Source of the DNA: Gloeocapsopsis crepidinum LEGE 06123
GTDB lineage: Bacteria; Cyanobacteriota; Cyanobacteriia; Cyanobacteriales; Chroococcidiopsidaceae
Direction: 5' to 3'
NCBI RefSeq assembly: GCF_015207655.1
Contig: NZ_JADEWN010000003.1
Location: 1 to 64,000, forward strand
Length of the DNA stretch: 64,000 bases
The position numbers and the translations under genes were made by a program. Below, piece after piece: positions 19,509-29,353 of the stretch. The notes beneath the pieces were generated by a model. The model searched no databases. It had not been told where the DNA came from and saw only the letters and a list, made by a program, of their open reading frames with translations. Each line of letters begins with the position of its first letter. Within the stretch, counting starts at the first letter, position 1.

Positions 19509-19931
19509 GTGATCAGCTATCAGGAAAAAATCATTGCGCTTTGGACTGTTTTTTTACTAGGTACACTCTTTCATACTCAACTTGGTTTGATGCCACTGTT
19601 TCACGGTCAAGATATTGCGATCGCAGATATCCACAATAATCTGAATATTGCTTATATTCTCTGGGGAATGCTCGGCTTTTTTGTTTTACCCATGTTTGCA
19701 ATCATAGTCATGGCATTCAATGACTCTAAACGTTATCGAGTTATTCATTTAAGTTTGACAATCTTTTATACCGTTCTGAACTTTTTACACGTTGTACTTG
19801 ACTTAGAAGTTACACCAATTGCTTGGTATCAAATCGCATTAATGATTGTTTTATTTTTTATTGGTTTGTTACTTAATATAGTTTCATTGCAATGGCTAAG
19901 AGCATACAACTACTACAAAAGACTAGCTTAA
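19509..19931 (+). CDS. Small four-helix membrane protein, unknown function
   Basis: A 140-residue protein with four predicted membrane helices (about 8-28, 45-70, 78-98, 105-130). It starts with GTG at 19509. No catalytic motif or family is recognised. Landmarks are GTLFHTQLGLMPLFHG and an acidic loop. The next gene, the adenosine-specific kinase, begins 15 bases after its stop, so the two are probably cotranscribed with the HlyD-like gene. A role in the membrane is all that can be said. Confidence 0.65.
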   Translation: MISYQEKIIALWTVFLLGTLFHTQLGLMPLFHGQDIAIADIHNNLNIAYILWGMLGFFVLPMFAIIVMAFNDSKRYRVIHLSLTIFYTVLNFLHVVLDLEVTPIAWYQIALMIVLFFIGLLLNIVSLQWLRAYNYYKRLA

Positions 19932-19945
19932 ACACTGGGGTAAAA

Positions 19946-20428
19946 ATGCAACTGCAATCAATTCCTGTTCAGATTCCACAAGGAAGTAATGTCATTTTAG
20001 GACAATCACACTTCATTAAAACAGTTGAAGATCTTTATGAAATCATGACTGAAAGTTCATCTCAGATCAAATTTGGTATTGCGTTTTGTGAGGCATCCGG
20101 ACCGTGTTTGATTCGTGCTGCTGGTAACGAACAAACACTACAAGCTGCTGCTGTCAATAATGCAAAAGCGATCGCGGCTGGACATAGTTTTATTATTGTG
20201 ATGCAAAATGCCTATCCAATTAGTGTTTTGAACGCAATTAAGCAATGTCCAGAAGTCTGTAATATCTACTGTGCTACTGCGAATCCTGTTGAAGCAATTG
20301 TGGCTGAAACAGATCAAGGAAGAGGAATTTTAGGTGTTGTGGATGGTTCGGCACCACAGGCTATTGAAACTGATGAAGATGTGAGAGTACGCCATCAATT
20401 TTTACGTCAAGTAGGCTATAAGCTTTAG
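19946..20428 (+). CDS. Adenosine-specific kinase family protein (DUF355)
   Basis: A 160-residue cytoplasmic protein matching the adenosine-specific kinase family first structurally described from archaea. Landmarks are GIAFCEASGPCLIRAAGN, AAGHSFIIVMQNAYPI, CATANPVEAIVAE and GRGILGVVDG. I chose the ATG at 19946, because the longer frame from 19892 overlaps the preceding gene's end and adds residues foreign to the family; GGGG at 19937-19940 provides a ribosome-binding site. The name comes from ligand binding in one homologue; physiological activity is not established. Confidence 0.88.
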   Translation: MQLQSIPVQIPQGSNVILGQSHFIKTVEDLYEIMTESSSQIKFGIAFCEASGPCLIRAAGNEQTLQAAAVNNAKAIAAGHSFIIVMQNAYPISVLNAIKQCPEVCNIYCATANPVEAIVAETDQGRGILGVVDGSAPQAIETDEDVRVRHQFLRQVGYKL

Positions 20429-20469
20429 TTTTAAATAATGAGGCACAAAGAGATCTGAGGTAGTTGTAG

Positions 20470-21810
20470 ATGATATCACTGCCATCTCTATCTAAACGCT
20501 TCCCAAAGTTATTGATTTATCTCGGTATTGCGCTAGCAACAGCGATCGCCATTGTCTTATTACTACGTCCCACTCCTGTTGCAGTTGAGGTAGGGCGCGT
20601 TGAACAAGGCAAGTTGCAAGTCACAGTTAATGCAGAGGGAATGACACGAGTCCGCGATCGCTACATCCTTGCAGCAGAAGTCAATGGACAGCTAGATCGG
20701 ATTACTTTAAATGAGGGTGATGTTGTAGAGGTAGGGGATGTTGTAGCGCGGATTGATTCCTTGCCACATACAACTGCTGTTCAAGAAGCTTTAGGGCGTT
20801 TAGCAGAATGGCGGGCGCAACGTGCAGGAGTCGAAACGCAACGCCCCAAAACCGCAGCTTTAGCACAAGCACGCAGTCGCATTGCAACAACTCAGGCAAA
20901 TCAGCGACAAATTGAAGCACGAGTTGCTCAAGCACAAGCTGCTTTAGAGCAAGCCCAGCGCGATCGCCAACGGGCACAATACTTTGCCTCTACAGGTGTC
21001 ATCTCACGTCAAGCGCGAGAACAAGCCGAATTAAACGAACAAACAAAACAAGAAGAACACAATGCCGCACTCCAAGCCGCACAAGCAGCGCGATCTGAAG
21101 TAGCTGTTGCACAAAAAGCTCTTGCCTTACTACAAGCCGAGCAAAGCGATCCTGATTATCTTTTAGAAGTTTACAATGCTCGCATTGCTAGTGTCGAGGC
21201 GGAACTAGCACGATTGCAAGATGAAGCTCAACGCACCGAAATGCGATCGCCAGTACGCGGTCAAGTGTTGCGAGTTTTGCAACGTAGTGCCCAAGTTGTG
21301 AGCGATGGAACTCCACTTTTGGAATTGGGCGATCCAACAAAACTTGAACTTGTGGTAGATGTTCTTTCTAGTGATGCAGAACGAGTTGCTGTCGGAAATG
21401 CGATGCAAGTCACCTCTGGGACAACACAACTAGAAGGTCGAGTACGGCGCGTTGAACCTTCTGCTTTTACAAAAACATCTGCTTTAGGCGTAGAAGAACA
21501 GCGAGTGAATGTCATAGGTGATATTGACGCACCAACAATACTTGGTGATGGCTATCGAGTCGATGTGCAAATTGTAGTTTGGGAAAAACCCAATGTATTA
21601 CAAGTACCGTTGAGTGCATTGTTTCGTTGCAATCAAGCTTGGTGTGTATTTGTCGTTAATAATGGTAAAGCCGAACGACGTACAGTTACAGTTGGGCAAC
21701 GCAGTGATACTACCACAGAAATTCAGCAAGGCTTAACCGCTGGTGAACTATTAATCTTGCACCCCACAGAACAAATTCAGGATAATCGGTCTGTCACTAT
21801 AAATGATTGA
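20470..21810 (+). CDS. HlyD-family membrane fusion protein (efflux adaptor)
   Basis: A 446-residue periplasmic adaptor. It has an N-terminal membrane anchor (about 14-32), a biotinyl-lipoyl-like hairpin split around a long alpha-helical coiled coil (about 105-260, rich in Ala, Gln and Glu with AQARSRIATTQANQRQIEARV) and C-terminal beta-barrel domains. Such proteins connect an inner-membrane ABC permease to an outer-membrane channel. The likely partners are the ATPase at 18643 and the FtsX-like permease at 21905, both on the opposite strand. No outer-membrane TolC is in the window. Confidence 0.9.
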   Translation: MISLPSLSKRFPKLLIYLGIALATAIAIVLLLRPTPVAVEVGRVEQGKLQVTVNAEGMTRVRDRYILAAEVNGQLDRITLNEGDVVEVGDVVARIDSLPHTTAVQEALGRLAEWRAQRAGVETQRPKTAALAQARSRIATTQANQRQIEARVAQAQAALEQAQRDRQRAQYFASTGVISRQAREQAELNEQTKQEEHNAALQAAQAARSEVAVAQKALALLQAEQSDPDYLLEVYNARIASVEAELARLQDEAQRTEMRSPVRGQVLRVLQRSAQVVSDGTPLLELGDPTKLELVVDVLSSDAERVAVGNAMQVTSGTTQLEGRVRRVEPSAFTKTSALGVEEQRVNVIGDIDAPTILGDGYRVDVQIVVWEKPNVLQVPLSALFRCNQAWCVFVVNNGKAERRTVTVGQRSDTTTEIQQGLTAGELLILHPTEQIQDNRSVTIND

Positions 21811-21904
21811 GTTCTTTTAAAGAAGTTGTGAGTTGAAGAAGTAGGAGTTTTGAATATATAGAAAAGAGTATTTACCTCTGCCCCTTACTTCCTCTGCCAT
21901 CCAA

Positions 21905-24271
21905 CTACTCGCGGGTTTTGAGTACCGCAACTAAATCAAGTCGGTTCACCTGACGGCGAATGATGACTCCTGAAACGATCGCTGCGATCGCAATAACTCC
22001 CAAGGCAAAAGCATAGCTTGTTTTAGTGACAATTAAGGGAATTCGGTACAGTTCTGACTCAAAAGCTGCAGACAGAAATGCTGAGAAACTATATCCTAAA
22101 ATAAATCCCCACGGAATGGCAAACAAAATAATTGCAGCTTGTTCGCCTAAGAGAATCACTGTGACTTGGACGCGAGAGAATCCCATAATTCGTAACGTTG
22201 CTAATTCGCGACTGCGTTCTGATAAGGCAATTCTTGCCGAATTGTAGACAACTCCAAAAGCAATGATACAGGCAAAAATGACTAGAACAGTGGTAAAAAT
22301 TGCTCTACTGCCAGCAATTGTCTCCTGAAACTGGGCGATCGCGGCTTGACGAATTGAAATTCCTGAAACAGCAGGTGTTCGTTTTAACAGTGCGTAAAGT
22401 TGCTCAGTTTGGTTCGTATCAATCGCCAAGAATGCGCCCGAAATCGTTCCACCTTCTTGCATCAATCGATTTAACGCATGAATATCCATGTAAGCAGCAA
22501 CACCAATCATTTCATCAACAAACCCGACTACTGGAACTGTGCGGATCGGGCGTTCTTCTTCTAAAACTTCAATTGTGAGTAGATCTCCTGGACTAATGTG
22601 TAAGATATCTGCTAAGGCTTTGGTTAAAACGATACCATTAGGTGGTAAATTAACTGTGTTGAGTTGTCGATCAATTAAGCGGCGCAATTTTCCTGTTGGT
22701 TCTAACCCTGTAATTCCAATAGGGCGCGATCGATGCTCAAAGCGCAAGCGGGCTGCTACACTGCGAAACGGTTCAGAGTACAAAACACCAGGTAAACGAT
22801 TGACTTCGTAACGGACGCGAGCAGGACGTGGATTATTAAATACAATTGTGACATCCTCACGCTGCACCTGCCGAAATTGAACATCAATCATGTACTCAAC
22901 AGCATCAATCAAGTAACGTCCCACCACTAGCATTGCTAAAGCCAGTGCAATACCTAAAGCCGCAAAGAAAGCTTGCACCGGTCTACGCTCAATATTCCGC
23001 GCAATCATGCGTCCTACAGGAGAAAGCCAAGTATGCAATCCCATGCGTTCGATGAACGTCAGGCGAAACACTGCAGGCGGTTCTGGGCGCATCGCCTCGG
23101 CGGGTGGTAGCAACACAGCACGTTGCACAGCAATAAACGCTCCAAAGAGTGCAGCCCCTCCACTAATGACAATTGCGCCAACAATCAATTCAATTCTTGC
23201 TTCGTAGCGTAGTACAGGAAAAGCATAAAACTGAGCATAAGTGCGTGTCACAGCATTTCCAAACCATACCCCAATCCCTGTACCGAAAATAGCTCCCAGC
23301 AGTACAATCGCCAGCACAAACTTGAAGTAATGAATTCCAATTGTACTGTTGCTATATCCAAACGCCTTGAGTACCGCAATTTGTTCGCGCTGGGTACTCA
23401 CCAATCGTGATAGTGAGATATGCAACAGAAATGCTGCAATTCCTAAAAAGACAATCGGTACTACCGTAGCTGTTCCCTGCAGTTGAGTAATTTCATCGGA
23501 TAAAACTCGATGCGAAATTTGATCTTCTCTTCCGTAAGCCCCTAAACCACCATAAGGTGCTAGCAAGCGATCAAGTTGAGAAATTATGTCGGCTTGACTT
23601 GCTTTAGGCATCAGCGACAGAGTAACATCATTAAATGCACCATCCATATTAAATGCCGTAGCTAACGCCTCGCGTCCTATCCATAACACGCCAAACCGCT
23701 CGTTGTCTGGAAACAAATTTCCTGCACCACGAATTTCATAAATATATTCAGGCGAAAGCGCAATACCAACAATCTGCAACGATTGCCAACGTCCATTGAT
23801 AATGGCTCCTAGCATATCTCCTAATTGCAGTTGATTTGCATTAATAAAGGCTTCACTGACTAATACTTCATTGTTACGCCCTGCTTGAATGTATCGCCCT
23901 TGACGCAAATAAAGATCGTTAAGCATGACACTCGGCTGTTCAGGAATTGATACCAACCGTCCGATCGCTGGTTCATCGCGCTGTGGAATATCGAGTGTGA
24001 CATCCATCACGACTCGTGTTTGTACTTGTGCTACCCCTGAAATAGCAGCAATTTGATTAACAAGTGACTCTGGCGCACGCTTCAGTTGTACGAATATATC
24101 TGCAAAACGATATTGCCCATAATATGTCGCTTGCGATAATTGCAGTGAATCATATGCACTTAACATCGAAACAAAGCTAGCAATACCACAGGCAACAACT
24201 AATGCGATCGCGATCCCTTGTCCTCGCCAATGCAAGAGATCTCGCCAGAGTTTTTGATTGAGAGGTGACAT
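21905..24271 (-). CDS. FtsX-like ABC transporter permease (two FtsX domains)
   Basis: A 788-residue permease. It has a first helix (about 15-40), a large periplasmic MacB-PCD-like domain, three helices with a FtsX core (around 265-375; IAAFLLHISLSRLVSTQREQIAVLKAFGYS), a second periplasmic domain, and a C-terminal FtsX core (about 670-785; ALSERSRELATLRIMGFSR). The duplicated architecture matches large LolE/MacB-related exporters that work with a MacB-type ATPase and HlyD-type adaptor. It is convergent with the adaptor gene (94 bases apart), an unusual split arrangement. Confidence 0.9.
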   Translation of the reverse strand: MSPLNQKLWRDLLHWRGQGIAIALVVACGIASFVSMLSAYDSLQLSQATYYGQYRFADIFVQLKRAPESLVNQIAAISGVAQVQTRVVMDVTLDIPQRDEPAIGRLVSIPEQPSVMLNDLYLRQGRYIQAGRNNEVLVSEAFINANQLQLGDMLGAIINGRWQSLQIVGIALSPEYIYEIRGAGNLFPDNERFGVLWIGREALATAFNMDGAFNDVTLSLMPKASQADIISQLDRLLAPYGGLGAYGREDQISHRVLSDEITQLQGTATVVPIVFLGIAAFLLHISLSRLVSTQREQIAVLKAFGYSNSTIGIHYFKFVLAIVLLGAIFGTGIGVWFGNAVTRTYAQFYAFPVLRYEARIELIVGAIVISGGAALFGAFIAVQRAVLLPPAEAMRPEPPAVFRLTFIERMGLHTWLSPVGRMIARNIERRPVQAFFAALGIALALAMLVVGRYLIDAVEYMIDVQFRQVQREDVTIVFNNPRPARVRYEVNRLPGVLYSEPFRSVAARLRFEHRSRPIGITGLEPTGKLRRLIDRQLNTVNLPPNGIVLTKALADILHISPGDLLTIEVLEEERPIRTVPVVGFVDEMIGVAAYMDIHALNRLMQEGGTISGAFLAIDTNQTEQLYALLKRTPAVSGISIRQAAIAQFQETIAGSRAIFTTVLVIFACIIAFGVVYNSARIALSERSRELATLRIMGFSRVQVTVILLGEQAAIILFAIPWGFILGYSFSAFLSAAFESELYRIPLIVTKTSYAFALGVIAIAAIVSGVIIRRQVNRLDLVAVLKTRE

Positions 24272-24439
24272 GGATGCCTACCTAATATCTACGTTCGGTT
24301 AAAGGCTACTCGCTAGTAGAGGAACAGAAAAAAGGTATAAGCTATGCGGTACTTCTTACATCTTTGCAAGGTTTGATGATAGAAAATACAACAAGTTATA
24401 TATGTTAAAGAAATTCAAGTTATTGTCGCAGAGATATTA

Positions 24440-25213
24440 CTACAATCCACCTCTTGAACGAATAATTTGCCCAGTAATCCATTGTGCTTGTGCCGAAGCT
24501 AGAAATAAGATAATATGTGCCGCATCTTCTGAAGTACCAACACGCCCAAAAGGCGATCGCATTGCAAGTTGATCGCGAAATTCTGCGTTCATCCAACCCG
24601 TATCTGTCGCGCCAGGATCGACTGCATTAACTGTAATACCTTTATCTGCCAAACTAGCACTTAAACTGATTGTTAGTGCCTCAATTGCTCCTTTAGTAAT
24701 TGCATAAGGGAGATTCTTTGGCATTGGTGCTAAACTTTGACCAGAAGTTAGATTGATAATTCTACCGCCATCGCGTCCATCGTGACGCTGCGCAAATTCT
24801 TGACATAACAGTGTAGTTCCCCGTACATTCACTGCATAGTGTGTATCAAGTAAATCAGCAGACAATGAGTAGATATCAACTTGTTCGTCATATGCTGCAT
24901 TATTTACTAAAATATCGACAGAACCCAGCAAATTTTCTACTTGATCAAATAGTTGTTTTGGTATCTCTGATTCAGCAAGATTCGCTTCCAATCCAGCAGC
25001 TTTTACTCCATAAGATTGCAACATGGTAACAATTTCTTCTGCTTCTCGATCGCGACTTCCCCAAGGCATCAAAGCATCGTAAGGACGATAATAAGTTGTA
25101 AAAACATTTGCCCCAGCTTCTGCAAACGCCCGCGCGATCGCAAAGCCAATTCCTTGAATGCGACTCACTCCCGTCACTAAAGCCACCTTATTAAATAACC
25201 CGTAATCTTTCAC
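24440..25213 (-). CDS. SDR-family oxidoreductase (FabG-like)
   Basis: A 257-residue short-chain dehydrogenase/reductase. The nucleotide-binding motif is TGVSRIQGIGFAIA (with a two-residue extension relative to TGxxxGIG), then NNAA, catalytic Ser in NLTSGQS, and YAITK with the Tyr and Lys. The C-terminus GQIIRSRGGL replaces the usual GGxxI-DGG. It is NAD(P)H-dependent; the substrate is unknown. The GIG loop insertion is typical of a subset annotated 3-ketoacyl-ACP reductase in actinobacteria and cyanobacteria. Confidence 0.88.
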   Translation of the reverse strand: MKDYGLFNKVALVTGVSRIQGIGFAIARAFAEAGANVFTTYYRPYDALMPWGSRDREAEEIVTMLQSYGVKAAGLEANLAESEIPKQLFDQVENLLGSVDILVNNAAYDEQVDIYSLSADLLDTHYAVNVRGTTLLCQEFAQRHDGRDGGRIINLTSGQSLAPMPKNLPYAITKGAIEALTISLSASLADKGITVNAVDPGATDTGWMNAEFRDQLAMRSPFGRVGTSEDAAHIILFLASAQAQWITGQIIRSRGGL

Positions 25214-25240
25214 TACTTCTGCACTGTGGTTTATTTCTAA

Positions 25241-26398
25241 TCAAAAGAAGTCTGACATCCAAGGTGAAGAACTAACAAAAATCTGTGTTGCTATTGATAA
25301 AGCTGTTTCTGTAGCTTCTAACCATCCTACAAGTTGCAATTGCTGTGGTGTAAATAATCCTGTGTATAGGGGAGATAATCCTCTGACATCAAGTTTTAGT
25401 TCTCCTTTCCCTCCTCGTACTACTTCACCGCGTCCTTGTGCTACTTTTAAAATGAATTTGTCGTTATTTTCTACAATCAAGTCATCGCGAACTTCCAAAT
25501 GCAATTCGGTTACTAATTCTTGTGGATAACCACGTTTCTCTAAAGCTTTTATAACATCTACAATTCGTACCATCCAATGCTCTAAGTTTGCTACTTTAGC
25601 AGTTTGTTCTGGCAAAACTAGCGTTAAAAAATTATGAGGAGAAGCCCTCCATCGTACTTTCTCAACTTGCGAGCGGTGATCGCTAATAAATGACCAGAAA
25701 CGCTGCACTGCGCCTGCACTAAGCAAGACAAGATCGCGGATTATAAGACAATTGCTATTATTGACTTCCTGTTGTTTAAACAGTAGATAACCTTCAGATC
25801 GATCGCCAATCAGATAAGCATAAGTAGATAATTCAACGATCTCTTGCCAAATCGATTGATGACGTTGCAAATAGCCATTTGTTGATTTTGCTTGCTGCTG
25901 ATAGAGATTGTGGAGTCGATTGTCATCCACATTTACAGCTTGCATTGGTAGTGTGCGATCGCGCATCATGATACTTTGTGTGGGCATTTCCCAAGTGCAA
26001 AGGCTTCCTCCTTGTTCGTATCCGGCTTGGCGATACAATCGTTGTGTCGCCGCATACAAAGTAGAAAGTGGTATACCCTGGTTGTAAAGTTCTCGAATCG
26101 TTTGTTGCATGAGTTCTAGTGCTGCACCAGAACCGCGATATTCTGGGGCTATACCCACTGCTTGGATTCCTCCCATAGGAACGCATTCACCCCTAAACCA
26201 TTGTCCTTGGGGAAGAATCACTAAACCACCAATAATTTGGTTTGAATGACGGATGCTGCGGAAGTTTTCTCTACCAACACGTTGAAGGTAAGTTTTGATG
26301 CTGTCGGGTGGAGAGTTGAAGCACTGCTGTAAGATTTTTCCTAGTTGTTGCTCGTCTTCAGCATTAGAGATTGTATCGTATTCAAACTGAGACGTCAT
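25241..26398 (-). CDS. GNAT-family N-acetyltransferase, Eis-like
   Basis: A 385-residue protein. The N-terminal GNAT domain includes GGLVILPQGQWFRGECVPMGGIQAVGIAPEYRGSGAALELMQ (acetyl-CoA loop EYRGSGA). The middle has a second GNAT-like fold, and the C-terminal about 100 residues resemble the SCP2-like domain of Eis-type acetyltransferases (LTELHLEVRDDLIVENN). Eis enzymes acetylate amines such as aminoglycosides; the substrate here is unknown. The stop is 27 bases before the SDR gene starts, so these may be an operon. Confidence 0.85.
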   Translation of the reverse strand: MTSQFEYDTISNAEDEQQLGKILQQCFNSPPDSIKTYLQRVGRENFRSIRHSNQIIGGLVILPQGQWFRGECVPMGGIQAVGIAPEYRGSGAALELMQQTIRELYNQGIPLSTLYAATQRLYRQAGYEQGGSLCTWEMPTQSIMMRDRTLPMQAVNVDDNRLHNLYQQQAKSTNGYLQRHQSIWQEIVELSTYAYLIGDRSEGYLLFKQQEVNNSNCLIIRDLVLLSAGAVQRFWSFISDHRSQVEKVRWRASPHNFLTLVLPEQTAKVANLEHWMVRIVDVIKALEKRGYPQELVTELHLEVRDDLIVENNDKFILKVAQGRGEVVRGGKGELKLDVRGLSPLYTGLFTPQQLQLVGWLEATETALSIATQIFVSSSPWMSDFF

Positions 26399-26440
26399 GA
26401 CAATGGTGCTCGTTGTACTACAAGCATAAATATATATGTA

Positions 26441-26884
26441 TTACAAATATGAGGCAAGCGATCGCGCTTGATTAATCCACACTTGCATTTCACTTCGAGA
26501 AGGACACAAATCGCGACGATGGAGTGTGGCAACTTGCAATCGCAAAATTTGTTGATATAACCGATGCAGTGGAGTTTGCGCAAGTTGTCCAACAGATATG
26601 ATTCCTATATGTAGTAGTACGCCACAATGTTGACAGCCAACACTAGGAATCCGTGCTAAATCTGCTAAAGCTACCCATTTGTTGACAGTTTCAACTCGCA
26701 CTCTTAACTGTGTTGCTAAAGCTTGTCGTTGAGGAGACGTTTGATGTTGTAGTAGTTGTAGCGTTGTTGAGATACCAAGTTGTGCAAGTTGTGCTTGTTC
26801 TTGGATGTTTAATCCTGGTAGTTCGCTAATTTGCCAATTCTTTTGTAGAATTTGAGTTGGAGACGAACGATTTACTTTTTGCAT
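26441..26884 (-). CDS. DUF4332-domain protein
   Basis: A 147-residue soluble protein with two helix-hairpin-helix-like repeats: LPGLNIQEQAQLAQLGISTTLQLL (about 22-45) and ARIPSVGCQHCGVLLHIGIISVGQLAQ (about 77-103). These match DUF4332, which is related to HhH nucleic-acid-binding folds. It is common in cyanobacteria with no assigned function. It starts at ATG 26884, about 40 bases after the stop of the DUF3267 protein upstream. Confidence 0.82.
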   Translation of the reverse strand: MQKVNRSSPTQILQKNWQISELPGLNIQEQAQLAQLGISTTLQLLQHQTSPQRQALATQLRVRVETVNKWVALADLARIPSVGCQHCGVLLHIGIISVGQLAQTPLHRLYQQILRLQVATLHRRDLCPSRSEMQVWINQARSLASYL

Positions 26885-26919
26885 ATTTTTGGAAGTGATA
26901 CCATCTCACTATATTCTTG

Positions 26920-27834
26920 TTATAAATTGCTCTTTTTTGAGTTAAAACTCGATTTAACAAATCCGTAAATTAATCCCACCGCACTACTTAATCCTAAAAC
27001 ATTAACAAACTGAATCGAAGCCAGAAATCCGCCTCCATCAGTATGTTGGTATTGGTACAAAGTCAAGGGAGTATCTGGAATTCCCAAAATCAATGTTTCT
27101 ACACCAAGCATCGATAAAATTACCGGTAGCACAAACCCCAATCCTAGCCAAATCACTACCATGCTGATCGCAAAGCCTGTCAAGAAATCCCAGAATAAAC
27201 TATTTGCTGAATGCGCTACGCGGCGATCGCCTGATTTACCATAGATGCGTAAGCCAATGACTGTATCTTCTGCTAAGATGTGCCGAGGGTAGCGCCAAAC
27301 AATCGTACTCACCCACACATCGACAATCGCGCCTGCGGCGTTGATTGCAAGTGCGATCGCTAACCACGGCGTCTGCAATCCAACCATCAGCAACACACCT
27401 AAAACTGAGATGATCGCGAATGGCGCAAGCGTAATCTGTAAAAATTGATTGCGCGTGAAAACTTTGCTCGAAGTTGCATAAGCATAAGGTAAGACAAAGT
27501 GCGATAACCCTACTCCATAACGCGGTTTACCACCATAAATCGACATTACCGCACCGTGAATAAGTTCGTGCAAGACAATTGTTAAGACAATTAGAAGTAA
27601 TGTTCCTAGCCATCCTTGCACTTGCGAAAAGGCAAAATTAATGTCTTGATTTGTTCCTGTGAGGAAAGCATAAATCGCTAAAAAAATCGGTAAAAATAAG
27701 AAAAATCCTGCTGTAGCCAGAAAGAAAAACTTCGCGGCTAAAGTACGAGTGACTATTAATTCATCTAATAGTTGATAGCCGCGTTGTTGTAGTTTTTGTG
27801 TCTCAAAGGAAGTAGGATGTTTCAGATGTTTCAT
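26920..27834 (-). CDS. DUF3267-like membrane protein with an HExxH motif
   Basis: A 304-residue protein with about six membrane helices. HELIH (89-93) inside a hydrophobic stretch gives a zinc-metalloprotease signature, followed by GAVMSIYGGKPRYGVGL, typical of DUF3267 putative membrane metalloproteases (M50-like arrangement). The third zinc ligand is not obvious to me, so catalytic status is uncertain. Its ATG overlaps the stop of the MscS gene (ATGA, 27831-27834), so the two are translationally coupled. Confidence 0.82.
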   Translation of the reverse strand: MKHLKHPTSFETQKLQQRGYQLLDELIVTRTLAAKFFFLATAGFFLFLPIFLAIYAFLTGTNQDINFAFSQVQGWLGTLLLIVLTIVLHELIHGAVMSIYGGKPRYGVGLSHFVLPYAYATSSKVFTRNQFLQITLAPFAIISVLGVLLMVGLQTPWLAIALAINAAGAIVDVWVSTIVWRYPRHILAEDTVIGLRIYGKSGDRRVAHSANSLFWDFLTGFAISMVVIWLGLGFVLPVILSMLGVETLILGIPDTPLTLYQYQHTDGGGFLASIQFVNVLGLSSAVGLIYGFVKSSFNSKKSNL

Positions 27835-29177
27835 TTGTCGCTTCCTTGTCTATTCGGTTGTTCTAATACTGTTTGCTGCAAAATCGGCAAAGAGTTACGA
27901 AATTCTATAGCATAAATGTCTGTTGGTAGTGCAATTCCCGCATTCATGAGTGACTCTTTAATTGCTTGCGCTACCTGCGAAGTTGCTTCTAAGAAAGCCA
28001 TGCGGCGCGAGTTTACCCAAAAGCGAATTTCAAGATTTACGGTACTCGGTGCAAGTTCGCGAACTAAAATATCTATTGGTTGACTGACTTCTACGCCGCT
28101 GATTTTAGAAATAGTATCTCTAATAATCTGTTTTGCGGTATTAATATCAGCAGCATAATCAATTCCAACCATTACCGAACTGCGACGCACTGGGGAAGCT
28201 GTATTATTAGTAATGCTCGCTTGAAAAACTTCTTGATTGGGAACGTAGACCATCCGCCCATCATAAGTTTGAATTGTCGTCGCGCGGAGTTGAATTTGAG
28301 TAATTGTGCCTTCAAATTCTTTAATAACGACTTGATCGCCGAGTCGAAACGGTCGAGCAGCTAGTAAAATGACACCAGAAATATAATTACCTAGAATATC
28401 TCTGAGACTAAAACCGATTGCAACCGTGGTTAATCCTAACGTACCGAGTAACGCGGTAAAATCAAGTCCTAAGACTCCTAAGGCGATTATCGAACCAATG
28501 ACCCATACTCCACCGTATCCTAATTTAGCAATGAGGATTTCGGTACTGCGATCGCCTTCGGTGCGTTGCGCCCAACCGTATGCAACTTGTCGTACTCCCC
28601 GCGCGATTCCCCATGTCAACGCCACAACGATTAAACCACCAATAATCGAGGGTAAATTATCGATAATGTCGCGGGTTAACTCGCGCATCGTGATATTAAC
28701 GCGCTGCACAACATCAATGGCTAACGGTGGCTGATCGAAGGCTTGATTGAGTTCATTCGCCCACTGTTGTGCTAATTCTTCAACAGAAGCACCAAAATCT
28801 TCTGCATCTTGTTGCGTGACCGTCATTAACACGCGGTTATTTACTTGCAATGTCGCGATATTGCGTTGCGGACTTGTCTGTACAGTAACAGTTTCTATCG
28901 TTTGCGATCGCGCTAAGACACTAGCAATTCTGCGATTGATAATTTGCGCACGTTCTGTTGCATCAAGTTCCGGTAAACTACCGACTTGAAAAATTGGTCT
29001 TCCGCGTACTAAAACATCGGCAAAAAACAGTCCATCTACAGAATCTTCTACCGATGGCTGAGGCGGAGTTTCAATGATAGGAACATTTTGGGCTAAACCG
29101 ATATGACTTCTGACTAGTATCAAGCTAGTTACAAACACGACAATGCGTATTTTATCAGCTTGTTTACGTTTGCCCAT
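27831..29177 (-). CDS. Mechanosensitive ion channel, MscS family
   Basis: A 448-residue channel. A signal peptide (about 1-30) is followed by a periplasmic segment (about 35-165), membrane helices (about 175-200, 215-240) and the pore-lining TM3 with LGTLGLTTVAIGFSLRDILGNYISGVILL. The cytoplasmic beta domain follows, with RPFRLGDQVVIKEFEGTITQIQLRATTIQTYDGR and VPNQ. It opens under membrane tension on hypo-osmotic shock. The periplasmic extension resembles that of several cyanobacterial MscS homologues. It is first in a coupled pair with the DUF3267 protein. Confidence 0.93.
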   Translation of the reverse strand: MGKRKQADKIRIVVFVTSLILVRSHIGLAQNVPIIETPPQPSVEDSVDGLFFADVLVRGRPIFQVGSLPELDATERAQIINRRIASVLARSQTIETVTVQTSPQRNIATLQVNNRVLMTVTQQDAEDFGASVEELAQQWANELNQAFDQPPLAIDVVQRVNITMRELTRDIIDNLPSIIGGLIVVALTWGIARGVRQVAYGWAQRTEGDRSTEILIAKLGYGGVWVIGSIIALGVLGLDFTALLGTLGLTTVAIGFSLRDILGNYISGVILLAARPFRLGDQVVIKEFEGTITQIQLRATTIQTYDGRMVYVPNQEVFQASITNNTASPVRRSSVMVGIDYAADINTAKQIIRDTISKISGVEVSQPIDILVRELAPSTVNLEIRFWVNSRRMAFLEATSQVAQAIKESLMNAGIALPTDIYAIEFRNSLPILQQTVLEQPNRQGSDK

Positions 29178-29261
29178 GCCTTACTCTCTACTATACGCTC
29201 ATAAACACAACAATAGTTTTTATTCTTTCTATAGTGAGAAGTAAGCTTTGTGTCATAACGC

Positions 29262-29278
29262 TTACGCTAGCGTAGCGC
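29262..29278. repeat. Small palindromic dispersed repeat
   Basis: TTACGCTAGCGTAGCGC contains the palindrome ACGCTAGCGT (29264-29273). It is of the same GCGTAGCG type as the element inserted in the RTX gene (34863) and in the small ORF at 48031. Confidence 0.5.
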
Positions 29279-29331
29279 ATTTTCTGTGGTTCGTTTCAAA
29301 AAAGATATCTCAGACAACAATATTACTATAG

Positions 29332-29345
29332 TGGGCAATGCCCAC
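29332..29345. other. Short GC-rich hairpin after the baeRF gene
   Basis: GTGGGC and GCCCAC pair around an AAT loop, nine bases beyond the stop of the minus-strand baeRF gene. There is no strong U-run after it. It may stabilise or end the transcript; similar GTGGGCAATGCCCAC strings are interspersed in cyanobacteria. Confidence 0.45.
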
Positions 29346-29353
29346 CATGCTCT

